From Waterburya agarophytonicola KI4 (lineage in GTDB: Bacteria > Cyanobacteriota > Cyanobacteriia > Cyanobacteriales > Xenococcaceae), in NCBI RefSeq assembly GCF_020640915.1, contig NZ_JADWDC010000048.1:1-38496 (forward strand): a DNA stretch of 38,496 bases. Direction: 5' to 3'. Both the position numbers and the translations under genes were made by a program. Below the pieces are notes generated by a model. That model was not told the DNA's origin. It saw only the letters and a program-made list of their open reading frames with translations, and searched no databases. Positions 1-9,600 of the stretch are shown piece by piece (the first letter of the stretch is position 1; each line of letters opens with the position of its first letter).

Positions 1-29
1 CGATCGCTCTTTTTTTTCCCTGATTATAA

Positions 30-2656
30 CCTAAACTAGGTGCGTCTAAGCTTAGAGATGGTTTCAGAACAGGCGTGACTAGTTTTGTTGCACAAGAAGC
101 AATAGGAAATGCAGGAAATATAAATATTGAAACTGATAATTTCAGTTTGACTAATGGCGCACAAGTTAATGCAAGTGTTTTTGGTCAAGGTAATGGTGGA
201 AATATTCTAATCGATGTCAGAGACAATATTGAATTAACAGGTAGTAATATCTTTAGCCAAGTAGCTTCTGGTGCAGTAGGAGACGGAGGAACAATTACTG
301 TCAATACAACCAATCTCTCTTTGCTAGATGGTTCACAAATTACAGCAGGAGTATTTGGTACGGGTAATGCAGGTACAGTTACCATCAATGCAGCGGATAA
401 TATTACTTTTCAAGGTATAGGTAGTGATGGATTCGCTAGTGGAATTCTGAATAATGTTGCAGCAAGTGGTGTAGGAAATGCTGGGAACATTGACGTTACT
501 ACCGCAAATCTCAATTTAGTTGATGGGGGAACTATTAGCAGCAGCGTTATAGGAGAGGGGAACGGCGGACAGATTAAGATTAATGCTAGCAACGCCATTG
601 TAGCATTTTGCTAAATATCAATGGAATTACTGAACTAATCGATAGCAATATTTTTAGCCAAGTAGCTCCTGGTGGAGTGGGAGAAGGGGGAACAATTACT
701 GTTAATACAACCAATCTCTCTTTGCTTGAGGGTTCGCAAATCTCATCGGGAGTATTTGGGACTGGTAATGCGGGGATAGTTACCATCAATGCAGCCGATA
801 CAATTACTTTTCAGGGTATCAATGAAAATGGATTTCCTAGCGGAATTGTTAACAATGTTGCAGCAAGTGGTATAGGAAATGCTGGGAACATTGACGTTAC
901 TACCGCCAATCTCAATTTAGTTGACGGCGGAACTATTCGCAGTAACGTATTGGGACAAGGGAATGGCGGACAGATTAAGATTAATGCTAGCAACGCTATT
1001 AATGTTTCTGGTTTTACGGAATTTGATGAAGCTACAACCAGATTTAGTTCGATTGAAAGTAGTACCTTTAGTACCGCAGAGGAAACAAATAATGCAGGTA
1101 ATATTGACATCACCGCAGATTCATTATCTTTATCAAATCAAGCATCTTTGAGTAGTAGTACGTCAGGTAATGGTAATGCGGGTAGCATTTTAGTAAATGT
1201 CAATGGGATTACTGAACTAATCGATAGTAATATCTTTAGTCAAGTAGGTGAGACTGGAACTGGATCGGGTGGAACAATTACCCTTAATACAACCAATCTG
1301 TCTTTATTAGATGGAGCATCACTAAATAGCACTACTTTTAGCGAAGGTAATGCAGGAAATATTACAATCAGTTCAGATTCTGTATTGATTGATGGGACAA
1401 GCTCTGATGGATTTGGTAGCGGAATTTTTAGTCAAATTTCTTCTACAGGCGTAGGAAGTGCAGGAGAAATAAAAGTAGAAACATCAAATATATCAGTTAC
1501 TAACGGTGGTTTAATTTCAGCAGAAACTCTTAGTAATTCAAGTGCAGGTAATCTAACAATTAACGCTTCTGAATCGATAAAAGTTATAGGATTAAATAGC
1601 GGATTATTTAGTCGTACTGGTGCTAGCGGAAATTCGGGAATTGTTAATCTTAATTCTCCACAGTTGATCGTACAAAATAATGCTCAAGTTGGGGTTAACA
1701 ACTTTATTGAGAGAGAATTCAGTATTGAGTCATCTGGAACTATAACTAGAACGATTGAGACAGGAGGAGGAAGTACTTTGGAATTGAGTCCTGATGGAGA
1801 AATAACAAGAGTCGAAATTCCTGGCGAATCTATTGAATTAGAGACAAACTTGCCCGCTAATGTACAAAGAGTACTTAATTCCAATCAAGGAACGGGAGAT
1901 GCGGGAACTCTTAATATTACAGCAGCTAATATCGAACTTACTAACGGAGGTACTATTGCTGCAATATCTGCGGGTGGTAATGGTGGAGAAATTAATATTA
2001 GAGAAGCAGATCGATTGACTTTTAGAGAAAATAGCAATATTACGGCTACCGCTGCGGGAATAGAAAATGTTGGTGGTAGTGGTGGGAACATTTCTATTGA
2101 TTCAGATTTTATTATTGCTTATCCTCAAAAGAATAACAATATTACTGCTAATGCTTTCGGTGGTAGTGGCGGAAACATTTCAATTAGTTCTAATGGTGTC
2201 TTTGGTATAAGAGAACGTTCTTTAGATGACGATACTAATGACATTAATGCGAGTTCGGAATTCAGTGTTAATGGTAATATTTCAATTAGTATTCTCAATG
2301 TAAATCCTATTCAAGGGATAACTGAATTACCCAACGATCCAGTTGGACTAGAAGAAACAACTGCCGAAGCCTGCAAAGCGAACAGACAAGCGATCGCTAA
2401 TAGTGGATTAACTATTGAAGGAAAAGGTGGCGTTCCTCAAGCACCAGAATATCCTTTGGGTTCGGATATTCTTTCAGGTAATACTCAAGCTAATTCCACT
2501 TCCAGTATTCCTCAACCTATCAAAACTAGTCAAGGAAAAATACAACCCGCTAGAGGCATTGAAAGAACCGAAAATGGCGAGATTATATTGACAGCATATC
2601 GCACCAATAACCAAGGCGATCGCCTTCCTGAAACTAAGATTAATTGTGGGCTGTAA
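30..2656 (+). pseudogene. Two-partner-secretion haemagglutinin-like exoprotein, 3' fragment, frameshifted
   Basis: The reading frames 30-614 and about 605-2656 both encode Gly/Asn/Ser-rich beta-helix repeats of the filamentous-haemagglutinin (TpsA) kind, with recurring GNAGNI-, LSLLDGS- and NIFSQV-like motifs. The C-terminal end (ACKANR, then GKGGVPQAP) is typical of cyanobacterial proteins often labelled S-layer family or FHA-domain protein. Such proteins are secreted through a TpsB outer-membrane pore and act at the cell surface. The N-terminal secretion domain and signal peptide are missing: the frame is closed by a stop at 27-29, and homology to the other repeats begins only near position 55. 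The frame breaks at about 600, where 181 nt are missing relative to the next repeat unit. I therefore read it as a decayed gene. A sequencing or assembly error inside the repeats is the alternative explanation for the frameshift. The family call is firm, the pseudogene call less so. Confidence 0.75.
231..1000 (+). repeat. Two tandem copies of a 401-nt exoprotein repeat unit
   Basis: Bases 231-599 and 632-1000 align without gaps at an offset of 401 nt. For example, GGAACAATTACTG is at 288 and 689, and AGCAACGC-ATT is at 588 and 989. A third, longer-spaced copy starts near 1214, 582 nt after the second. The difference between 582 and 401 is the 181 nt lost from the first unit. Codon-level differences between the copies show that the duplication is not recent. 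Confidence 0.75.
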
Positions 2657-2663
2657 GCTCACC
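2647..2663 (+). terminator. Small hairpin over the exoprotein stop codon
   Basis: GTGGGCT and AGCTCAC can form a 7-bp stem (one G-T wobble) around a 3-nt loop that contains the stop codon region. There is no T-tract behind it, so terminator function is only a guess. Confidence 0.25.
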
Positions 2664-2744
2664 CACGGCTAAAAGCGCGCACTATCCTTTCGCCAACCGC
2701 TAAACCTTGGTGTTTTAGTAGCCTTGAATTCAATGTACAATACA

Positions 2745-2849
2745 AAGAATCCGAACCTCGAAGACGGGAAAAGTCAGATATGCTGGGAAACTCCGACGTA
2801 CGGATTTCAAAGAGAGGGGAGAGGCGTAATAGCCTCCCTCGACTCTACC
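2745..2849 (+). mobile_element. Group II intron 3'-end remnant (domains V-VI)
   Basis: Bases 2772-2808 resemble intron domain V: a GGGAAAC apical part followed by the conserved ACGTACGG strand. Bases 2812-2846 resemble domain VI: a GC-rich hairpin with a GTAATA loop (2826-2831) and an unpaired A at 2842, 6 to 7 nt before a 3' end ending in AC at 2847-2848. This matches the known layout of bacterial group II intron 3' ends. The 5' strand of domain V pairs poorly, and there is no reverse-transcriptase gene, no domain I and no recognisable 5' end upstream, so it looks like a dead fragment. A stand-alone structured small RNA is the alternative. The pattern was recognised by eye and not checked with a covariance model. 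Confidence 0.6.
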
Positions 2850-2850
2850 T

Positions 2851-2876
2851 AAAAGGCAGGTAATTGCCCGCCTTTT
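2851..2876. terminator. Bidirectional terminator between the intron remnant and hfq
   Basis: AAAAGGC and GCCTTTT form a stem that continues, after one mismatch, with GG/CC around a TAATTG loop. A T-run follows on the plus strand, and the A-run on the other side serves as a T-run for the minus strand. It lies 21 nt past the hfq stop codon and directly after the intron remnant. Confidence 0.65.
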
Positions 2877-2897
2877 ATTATTGATAGATCGAAGCTT

Positions 2898-3110
2898 TTA
2901 AGCTTTTGGTTTGAGAAAAACTAAGGCTTGTCGCCAAATAATTGTTTCTTGGCTGTAATGATCTATTAGACAAAGAGAATTAGCATCTTGCCAAATAAGC
3001 TTGCCTACAAGCAAATCATCCGTAACTAGTTTTAACTCTACTTCTTGCTTGTTTTTGATATAATTTTGGACTTGTCTTATACCAGGCAAAGATGTATCAA
3101 ATTCAGTCAT
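2898..3110 (-). CDS. hfq: Cyanobacterial Hfq (Sm-like protein)
   Basis: This 70-aa protein has an Sm-fold pattern: a helix ([17 protein letters not shown]) and then strands through [20 protein letters not shown] and [14 protein letters not shown]. It matches the short, divergent cyanobacterial Hfq and lacks the extended C-terminus of proteobacterial Hfq. In Synechocystis the orthologue sits beside dapF, binds the pilus ATPase PilB1 and is needed for motility and transformation rather than for classical sRNA pairing. The gene is head-to-head with dapF, with only 39 nt between the two start codons, so their promoters must overlap or lie inside the partner gene. It ends at a shared terminator. 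Confidence 0.88.
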   Translation of the reverse strand: MTEFDTSLPGIRQVQNYIKNKQEVELKLVTDDLLVGKLIWQDANSLCLIDHYSQETIIWRQALVFLKPKA

Positions 3111-3149
3111 ATTTTCAGTTTTTGTATTCTTTTTAGGAAAATCTTAAAG

Positions 3150-4004
3150 ATGGTAATCGAGTTTAGCAAATACCAAGGGTTGGGCAATGATTTTATTTTG
3201 ATTGATAATCTTCATTCTACCGACCCTATTATCACTCCCCAAGAAGCTAGCAAAATGTGCGATCGCCACTTTGGCATTGGTGCAGATGGTGTTATCTTCG
3301 CCCTCCCAGGAAAAGAAGATACAGAATATACGATGAGAATCTATAATTCTGATGGTTCTGAACCAGAAATGTGCGGTAATGGCATACGCTGTTTAGCCAA
3401 GTTTATCGCCGATCTGTCGGGAAACACCGAAGTTAATAAATCTTACAGAATTCACACTCTGGCGGGGGTAATTATTCCCAAATTAACGGAGGATGGAAAC
3501 GTGAGGGTAGATATGGGAGAACCCCAGTTAAGCCCCGCCCAAATTCCTACTACTTTAAATTCTCAAGGGGATAAAGTGGTAGACCAATCCCTAGAAGTAG
3601 GCGATCGCACTTGGTCTGTTACGGCAGTTAGCATGGGCAATCCTCACTGTATTACTTTTGTGGAAGACAGCGATCGCATCGATTTGGAAAAAATCGGCCC
3701 TTTATTCGAACATCATTCGGTATTTCCCCAGCGTACCAATACAGAGTTTATTCAAGTAGTTAAATCCGACTATCTCAAAATGAGAGTTTGGGAAAGAGGT
3801 GCGGGGATTACTTTGGCTTGTGGAACTGGTGCTTGCGCCACTGTAGTGGCTGGAGTTCTAAATAATAAATGCGATCGTTCCTGCACGGTGGAATTGCCAG
3901 GAGGATGCCTCCAAATTGACTGGTCGGCGATGGATAATCGAGTTTATATGACTGGCCCAGCAACGGAAGTATTTAAAGGAAAATATCTCACTATTGCTGA
4001 GTAA
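3150..4004 (+). CDS. dapF: Diaminopimelate epimerase
   Basis: This 284-aa cytoplasmic enzyme converts LL- to meso-diaminopimelate for lysine and peptidoglycan synthesis. Both catalytic cysteine motifs are intact: [13 protein letters not shown] in the N-terminal half and [12 protein letters not shown] in the C-terminal half. The N-terminal [15 protein letters not shown] is the family signature. The frame is open 35 codons further upstream (to 3045), but that part overlaps hfq on the other strand and has no family counterpart, so I choose the ATG at 3150. Length and motifs are normal for the family. It is followed by a strong terminator at 4091-4124. Confidence 0.95.
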   Translation: MVIEFSKYQGLGNDFILIDNLHSTDPIITPQEASKMCDRHFGIGADGVIFALPGKEDTEYTMRIYNSDGSEPEMCGNGIRCLAKFIADLSGNTEVNKSYRIHTLAGVIIPKLTEDGNVRVDMGEPQLSPAQIPTTLNSQGDKVVDQSLEVGDRTWSVTAVSMGNPHCITFVEDSDRIDLEKIGPLFEHHSVFPQRTNTEFIQVVKSDYLKMRVWERGAGITLACGTGACATVVAGVLNNKCDRSCTVELPGGCLQIDWSAMDNRVYMTGPATEVFKGKYLTIAE

Positions 4005-4090
4005 GTTTGAGCCAAATCTTAGGAATCTTTGTCTATTGTCTAACTGCCAAATAACGTTCAAATAACCTTATTTACTAGCAATAAAAACAA

Positions 4091-4124
4091 AAATCCCACC
4101 CCTAAACATTAAAGGGTGGGATTT
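4091..4124 (+). terminator. Rho-independent-type terminator of dapF
   Basis: A 12-bp perfect stem (AAATCCCACCCC-side with GGGTGGGATTT) encloses an AT-rich loop 87 nt past the dapF stop codon. The T/A-flanked GC core would work mainly on the plus strand. Confidence 0.6.
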
Positions 4125-4805
4125 AAAAAGAAGGATACCACAAAACACACATATTTCATAATTCACAGGCGATCTAAATACAGATGCAAGGCTTTAATAT
4201 CAACAATTACTTGGAAAAGCTTTACTATATTTTTGGTTGAAGAACCCAGTAGAATTACCTTTTTGATACTCACCATTATAAACACTTTTAGTTGAAAACA
4301 TCTAGGTGTTTTTTGTATCTTTATCAAATTATTAAAAACAGATTGCTATGATGCTTGATAAATCGTTGATTTAGCTATTTATAATAATAAAAATATTATC
4401 TTTCAAATTACATTTAAATTCGATCTTCGTTTTTAAAAACTTTTTTGTAACTGTTGCTACACAAGATTTTCAGACCTTCAAAACTAAAAAAAAGTCGGTC
4501 ATAGATGGGGATGGTAAATTATTTTAACCATAATTTATCTGGGTCATATGAATTTCTTAACCCGATAAAGATACTTCATATTTAAAATTTAATTATGGTT
4601 AAAAAGCAATCTAGAGGTGTTATAACGCCTATTTTGCAAAGCAAATAAGCTTTTGAGTAAATATACGAAGAAAAAAAATAATGCGATCGTCAAACAAATT
4701 ATTTTGATTAAATTACTCAAAACACTGCAAATAAATATTGCTGCAAATTGATTGGCTTTTTAACTAATATCTCAAATAAGTATCTTCCGACCATCAATCA
4801 AATTA
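4125..4805. other. Gene-free AT-rich stretch
   Basis: No open frame of useful length, tRNA or recognisable mobile element is visible here. The only structure I see is the inverted repeat at 4522-4604. Promoter elements for the phosphoesterase gene at 4806 are expected near the 3' end but cannot be assigned by eye. Confidence 0.5.
4522..4604. repeat. 14-bp perfect inverted repeat with 55-nt spacer
   Basis: TTTTAACCATAATT at 4522-4535 is the exact reverse complement of AATTATGGTTAAAA at 4591-4604. The spacer itself contains GGGT/ACCC and ATATGAA/TTCATAT complementary pairs, so the whole stretch could fold as one multi-stem structure. It could be a small RNA, a regulator site or a miniature element. 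No gene lies within 200 nt. Confidence 0.5.
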
Positions 4806-6572
4806 ATGAAAATCGGTAAACTAATATTGGCAACCATAATCGTTTTTTTACCAATCTCCATTAAATATTTGTCCATGAACTTTGCTTCAGAAAAACCATC
4901 AATCGAGAGATACCAATACTCATTACTAAGCGATCCTTTTCTCCAATTACCTACCAAAAATACCGTCAACGTTGTTTGGTTTACTGAATTTGCGGGAGAT
5001 AAACATTGGGTAGAATATGGAGCGCAATTAAAGCAAAAGGCGATCGCTAATACCACCAAATTAAGTCGAGTTAGAGAAGATGGAGATTCTCAATTAAATA
5101 ATAATTTCTCACCCCAAACCAGGGCGAGAAACATTTGGCGACACGAAGCAACAGTAACGGGTTTAATTTGCGATCAACCCATACCTTATCGAGTCAAAAG
5201 TATGCAGGATAAAAAAACCATAACGAGCCACACATTCACCCTAGCCAGCAACCCCACACCAAATAAGGCACTAAAAATTTTACTCACCTCAGATCATCAG
5301 TTAATGCCCATGACTACAGCTAATTTAAGCAAAGTAGTAGAAACGGTAGATCGATTAGATGCAGTATTTTTCCCTGGAGATTTAGTTAATGTCCCCGATC
5401 GCGCTTCAGAATGGTTTGATGATCTTGCTGGGGGTGCATTTTTTCCTGCGTTACAAGGAAGGGGGAATTACGAATTAGAAAGAGATGGAATCAAAACTAT
5501 TTATCGAGGGGGAGAAATAATCCAACACGCTCCTTTATTTACCGCGATCGGCAATCATGAGGTAATGGGACAAAAATCCCAACCCACTCTCAAACAAGAA
5601 TTCAATAATCCTCTACCCCGTCAAATTGCAGCAGAATTTTATCAGCAACAAGCGGGGGAAATTAATCCTACCGAAGACGATCGAGTCAAACAAGACTGGA
5701 TTAAAAACAATTCTTTTAATACCGATACTTATGAAGAAATTTTTAGCCTACCTCAAAGTAATACGGGAGATCAAAGGTATTATGCCACAACTTTTGGGGA
5801 TATCAGATTAATCTCTTTATATGTCACCAATATTTGGCGCAAGCCTAGTTTAGCAGGGGAGGAAGGGGGGCGTTATAAAGAAAGTAACGACAATTTAGAT
5901 GATCCCGCAAATTGGGGCTACGGACAGCATATTTTTGAGCCTATCGCCTGCGGAAGCAAACAATATCAATGGCTAGAGCAAGAATTAGCCAGCCTGGCTT
6001 ATCAACAGGCTAAATATAAAATAGTCATGTTTCACCATCCTCCCCACACATTAGGGGGTAATATCGTTCCTCCCTATACCGATCCGCAAGCAAAACCCTA
6101 CGAACTAGATGGCAAATTGCGATCGCTCTATTATGATTATCCGATTGAGAATGATTACATTATTCGCGATCTAATTCCTTTATTAGAATCAGCGGGAGTC
6201 CAGTTAGTCTATTACGGACATTCCCATTTATGGAATCGATTTCAGAGTAAATCGGGAATGCACTTTCTCGAATCTTCCAACGTGGGTAATAGCTACGGCG
6301 CGCATTTAGGAGATAATAAACGACTAATTCCCACCTACAGCCCAAAAAACTTTGCAGCTACGGGAAATCCCAACGGTTTAGATCCAATTGTACCGAATAT
6401 TGCTCCTTTAATAGACGCAAAAGGGCAACCTCTGCCTTATATTGCCAGTAATGATATTACAGTATTTAGTATTTTTAATACCTCAACAGGAACAGTAAGC
6501 AGTTATCGTTACGACACCCACAAACCCAATTCAGATGTCGTAAAATTCGACGAATTTAAACTCCAGCAATAG
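4806..6572 (+). CDS. Exported calcineurin-like phosphoesterase (purple acid phosphatase-like)
   Basis: This 588-aa protein begins with a hydrophobic export or anchor segment (residues 5-25). An N-terminal beta region resembling the FN3-like domain of purple acid phosphatases follows (NTVNVVWFTEF and onward, about residues 55-150). The metallophosphoesterase core then shows its motifs in order: LTSDHQLMP, FFPGDLVNVP, TAIGNHEVMG, VMFHHPPHT and YYGHSHLWN. These supply the two-metal site, although the first motif reads D-x-Q where many relatives have D-x-H or D-x-G. The substrate is unknown; hydrolysis of phosphate esters in the periplasm or at the cell surface is the likely role. The gene stands alone and ends at the palindromic terminator shared with the convergent ABC exporter gene. 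Confidence 0.8.
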   Translation: MKIGKLILATIIVFLPISIKYLSMNFASEKPSIERYQYSLLSDPFLQLPTKNTVNVVWFTEFAGDKHWVEYGAQLKQKAIANTTKLSRVREDGDSQLNNNFSPQTRARNIWRHEATVTGLICDQPIPYRVKSMQDKKTITSHTFTLASNPTPNKALKILLTSDHQLMPMTTANLSKVVETVDRLDAVFFPGDLVNVPDRASEWFDDLAGGAFFPALQGRGNYELERDGIKTIYRGGEIIQHAPLFTAIGNHEVMGQKSQPTLKQEFNNPLPRQIAAEFYQQQAGEINPTEDDRVKQDWIKNNSFNTDTYEEIFSLPQSNTGDQRYYATTFGDIRLISLYVTNIWRKPSLAGEEGGRYKESNDNLDDPANWGYGQHIFEPIACGSKQYQWLEQELASLAYQQAKYKIVMFHHPPHTLGGNIVPPYTDPQAKPYELDGKLRSLYYDYPIENDYIIRDLIPLLESAGVQLVYYGHSHLWNRFQSKSGMHFLESSNVGNSYGAHLGDNKRLIPTYSPKNFAATGNPNGLDPIVPNIAPLIDAKGQPLPYIASNDITVFSIFNTSTGTVSSYRYDTHKPNSDVVKFDEFKLQQ

Positions 6573-6574
6573 AT

Positions 6575-6632
6575 TTATTTTGAAAATCAAAGCCAGCGAT
6601 CGCGCGATCGCTGGCTTTGATTTTCAAAATAA
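6575..6632. terminator. Perfect 58-bp palindromic bidirectional terminator
   Basis: The two 29-nt halves (6575-6603 and 6604-6632) are exact reverse complements with no spacer. They run from an AT-rich outer part to a GC-rich centre made of two abutting HIP1 octamers. The element lies 2 nt past the phosphoesterase stop codon and 18 nt past the stop of the minus-strand ABC gene. The A/T outer arms give a U-run for both transcripts. Confidence 0.85.
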
Positions 6633-6650
6633 CGCTCTTTTTGCTAATTA

Positions 6651-9600
6651 TTAAACAGAAGACTCTTGTTGTTGATACAGATAACAATAACGTCCTTTCA
6701 ACGCCATCAACTCTTCGTGAGTTCCTCGTTCCACAATCGAACCAGCATCCATCATCACAATGGTATCCGCGTTTTTAATCGTACCCAAACGGTGGGTAAT
6801 AAAGAAGACGGTACGTCCCTTTAAGGCTTCCTTGAGGTTGCGAGATACTTCTTGCTCGGTAGCAAAATCCAAAGCACTGGTTGCTTCGTCCAAAACCATC
6901 ATCGCAGGAGCTTGCAAAATCGTACGCGCGATCGCAATACGCTGTCTTTGTCCCCCAGATAGTGCCGAACCCCTTTCCCCTACCTTAGTGTTATAACCAT
7001 TTGGTAGAGTCATAATAAAGTCATGAGCAGCAGCGATTTGAGCAGCAGCAATAATCTCTTCCGTGGTTGCATCGGGATTAGTCAAGGCGATGTTGTCTAA
7101 GATTGTTCCTTCAAACAACAGGGTTTCTTGAGGAACTACCCCAATCTGACGGCGAATCGAATACAGTTCCACGCGGTTGATATCATAACCATCAATTAAA
7201 ATCCTGCCCCCTTCTGGTTCGTAGAGTCGAGACAAAAGCTTGGTCATGGTACTCTTACCCGCGCCACTTTCCCCGACAATTGCCACAAATGTACCAGCCT
7301 CAAACTCCGTAGTTACATTTTTCAATTGAAGTGGACCAGTATTTTTAAAGCGGAAGGAAAGATTATCGTATTTAACCTTACCTGTAATTGCAGGCATCGG
7401 AATATTATTGCGATCGGCTTCTCCCTCTTCAGGACTATCAACAATATCCGCCAAACGTTCCAGAGACAGAGCAGTTTCTTGGAAGTTTTGCCATAGAGTA
7501 GCCAGACGCATAATTGGAGAAGTCACATAACCAGCAATAATTCTGAAGGCGATTAATTGACCCAGAGTTAGTTTGCCATCCAAAACCAAATATGCCCCCA
7601 TCCCAATCAAAATTACCCGAGAAAGCTTGTTGAGGAAGTCACTGGCAGATTTAGCTAAAGTCGAAGTAATCACAGTTTTAAAGCCAGTAGAAACGTAGCG
7701 AGCATAACGCTCTTGCCATTTCCAGCGCGATCGCAATTCAATGTTTTGCGCTTTAACTGTTTGAATACCCGTGAGGACTTCCACCAAATAAGACTGAGTT
7801 TCGGCGTTACGTTCGGCTTTGACCCTCAATTGTCGGCGAATTGTCGGCGAAAAGATTAACGTCAGGGCAATAAACACGGGAATAATTGCCAGAGTTACCG
7901 CCGTCAGTAATGGACTATAGAGGAACATTACCGCTACATAGATTACCGAGAAGATACAGTCTAAAACTACGGTTAAAGCCGTTCCCGTCAAAAACTGCCG
8001 AATACGTTCGAGTTCGTTGACGCGGGTAGAGATTTCTCCGACTGGTCTTCTTTCAAAGTAGCGTAAGGGCAATCTGAGTAAATGGTCGATAATCTCCGAA
8101 CCCAAAGATAAATCAATACGATTAGTCGTATCGACAAACAAATAAGTCCGCAGAGTAGTCAACAAAGCTTCAAAAACATTGATGACAATCAGGAAGAAAA
8201 TCAAATAACCCAGGGTACTAGGACTATTTTGGCTGATTACTTTATCAATAATCACCTGAATCATCAAGGGGTTAGCTAGTTGAAATAGCTGTACAAAGAA
8301 AGAAGCAATAAACACTTCTATCAGAACCCGTTTGTATTTTTGCAGTGCGGGTAAAAACCAATTTAGACCAAATCTTTCTTGGGGAGTATCCTTGGTTTTC
8401 TTGAGTAATAATACTTCTCCCCCATCGCCCCAAGTTTCAATAAAGTCTTCGGGTTTATAGCGACGTACCCCCAATTCGGGAACGGCAATGACTAACTCGT
8501 TTTCCGTCAGTTCGTAGATCAAAGCCAACCCATCTTGCCAAGTTACCAAACAAGGGCCTTCTAAACGGGTAATTGCTTGGGCGGGAATATTAATCAATTG
8601 AGGACTAAGCCCCATCAATTCCGAAACCGCACCACACAGAGGTAAGGATAAAGTCGGAGTCCTCTCCAGTTGCTCTTTTAAGACTCGCTTGATTACCTCT
8701 TTACGAAAAGGCATACCGAAGTACTTGCTCAACATTTGGAAGCAAGCCACCCCAGAATCTAGGGTAGTTTTACCTGGAAAATAGGGATAATTTTTCTTTT
8801 CTGAAGAAACTGGTTCTTCCTCCCCTTGAAAAGTATATCCTTCTCCCAAGCCTTCATTGTCGTCGAAATCAGTTTCCCCCAAGTCCAAACCAATGATTCC
8901 CCCTGCATCTAGTTCGGAGAGAGGATCTTCAATGATGGTACTTTCTTCTTCCCCTGCAAACCAATAGGCTTTGGGAATAGAAATCAACCGAGTCGGGCGA
9001 TCGCCTTTTACCGTAATAGTTTGACGATCTCTAGTTAATTCCAGACGACTACCTACAGGAAACTCATCAATCGTGCCACCACCGCTGACCAACCAAATCA
9101 AACTAGGATCTCTTAATGGTTTGGCAACTTCTGAAGTTAACTGGTGTTCTCCTGGTGGCAAATAATAAACTTCGGCAAATTCAGTCATCTGATTTGCCAA
9201 ATCTGCCAGTTCCCAATCTCCTTGGGCTTTTTCTTCTAGTTGAATTCCTAATAGATCGAAGATTTCAACTTTGGCTGGCTTGAGTTTGTATTGGGCTGCT
9301 AGCTGGGGATGTTGCTCGATTAAAGAGAGAAAATCTTCATTATCGAGAGCCAAACAAACTACTTCCGTACTTGCCATTGCCGTTTCGCAAGGCAAACCCC
9401 TAGCCAAATTGACCCAACCAATAATTTGTCCTGGCTTGAGTTTATCTAGAGTGGTGGGCATCTTAGTACGAGGATCGTAACCCAGTAGTCTTACTTCTCC
9501 TTCTGAGATAATTGCTACCTGACCCTGCATTTTTTCCCGCATGATCATCACCTTTCCCACCCCAAACCTTAGTGGTTTGAGTTTTGGAGCAATTTCGGCG

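Noticed and set aside
608-640. TTG at 608 as a real start of an exoprotein gene
   Set aside because: There is no ribosome-binding site and the frame is simply the continuation of the gene after the deletion.
231-1300. CRISPR-like or satellite repeat array
   Set aside because: The repeats are long, degenerate and in a protein-coding frame; they are the beta-helix units of the exoprotein.
2749-2790. tRNA T-arm-like sequence on the minus strand (AGGTTCGGATTC)
   Set aside because: No acceptor, D or anticodon arm of matching geometry is present; the surrounding RNA fits a group II intron end better.
2735-2880. Riboswitch controlling hfq
   Set aside because: It is downstream of and on the opposite strand to hfq, so it cannot be a leader; no known aptamer core was recognised.
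3045-3149. N-terminal 35-residue extension of dapF
   Set aside because: It overlaps hfq antisense, has no family counterpart, and the ATG at 3150 gives the normal DapF start.
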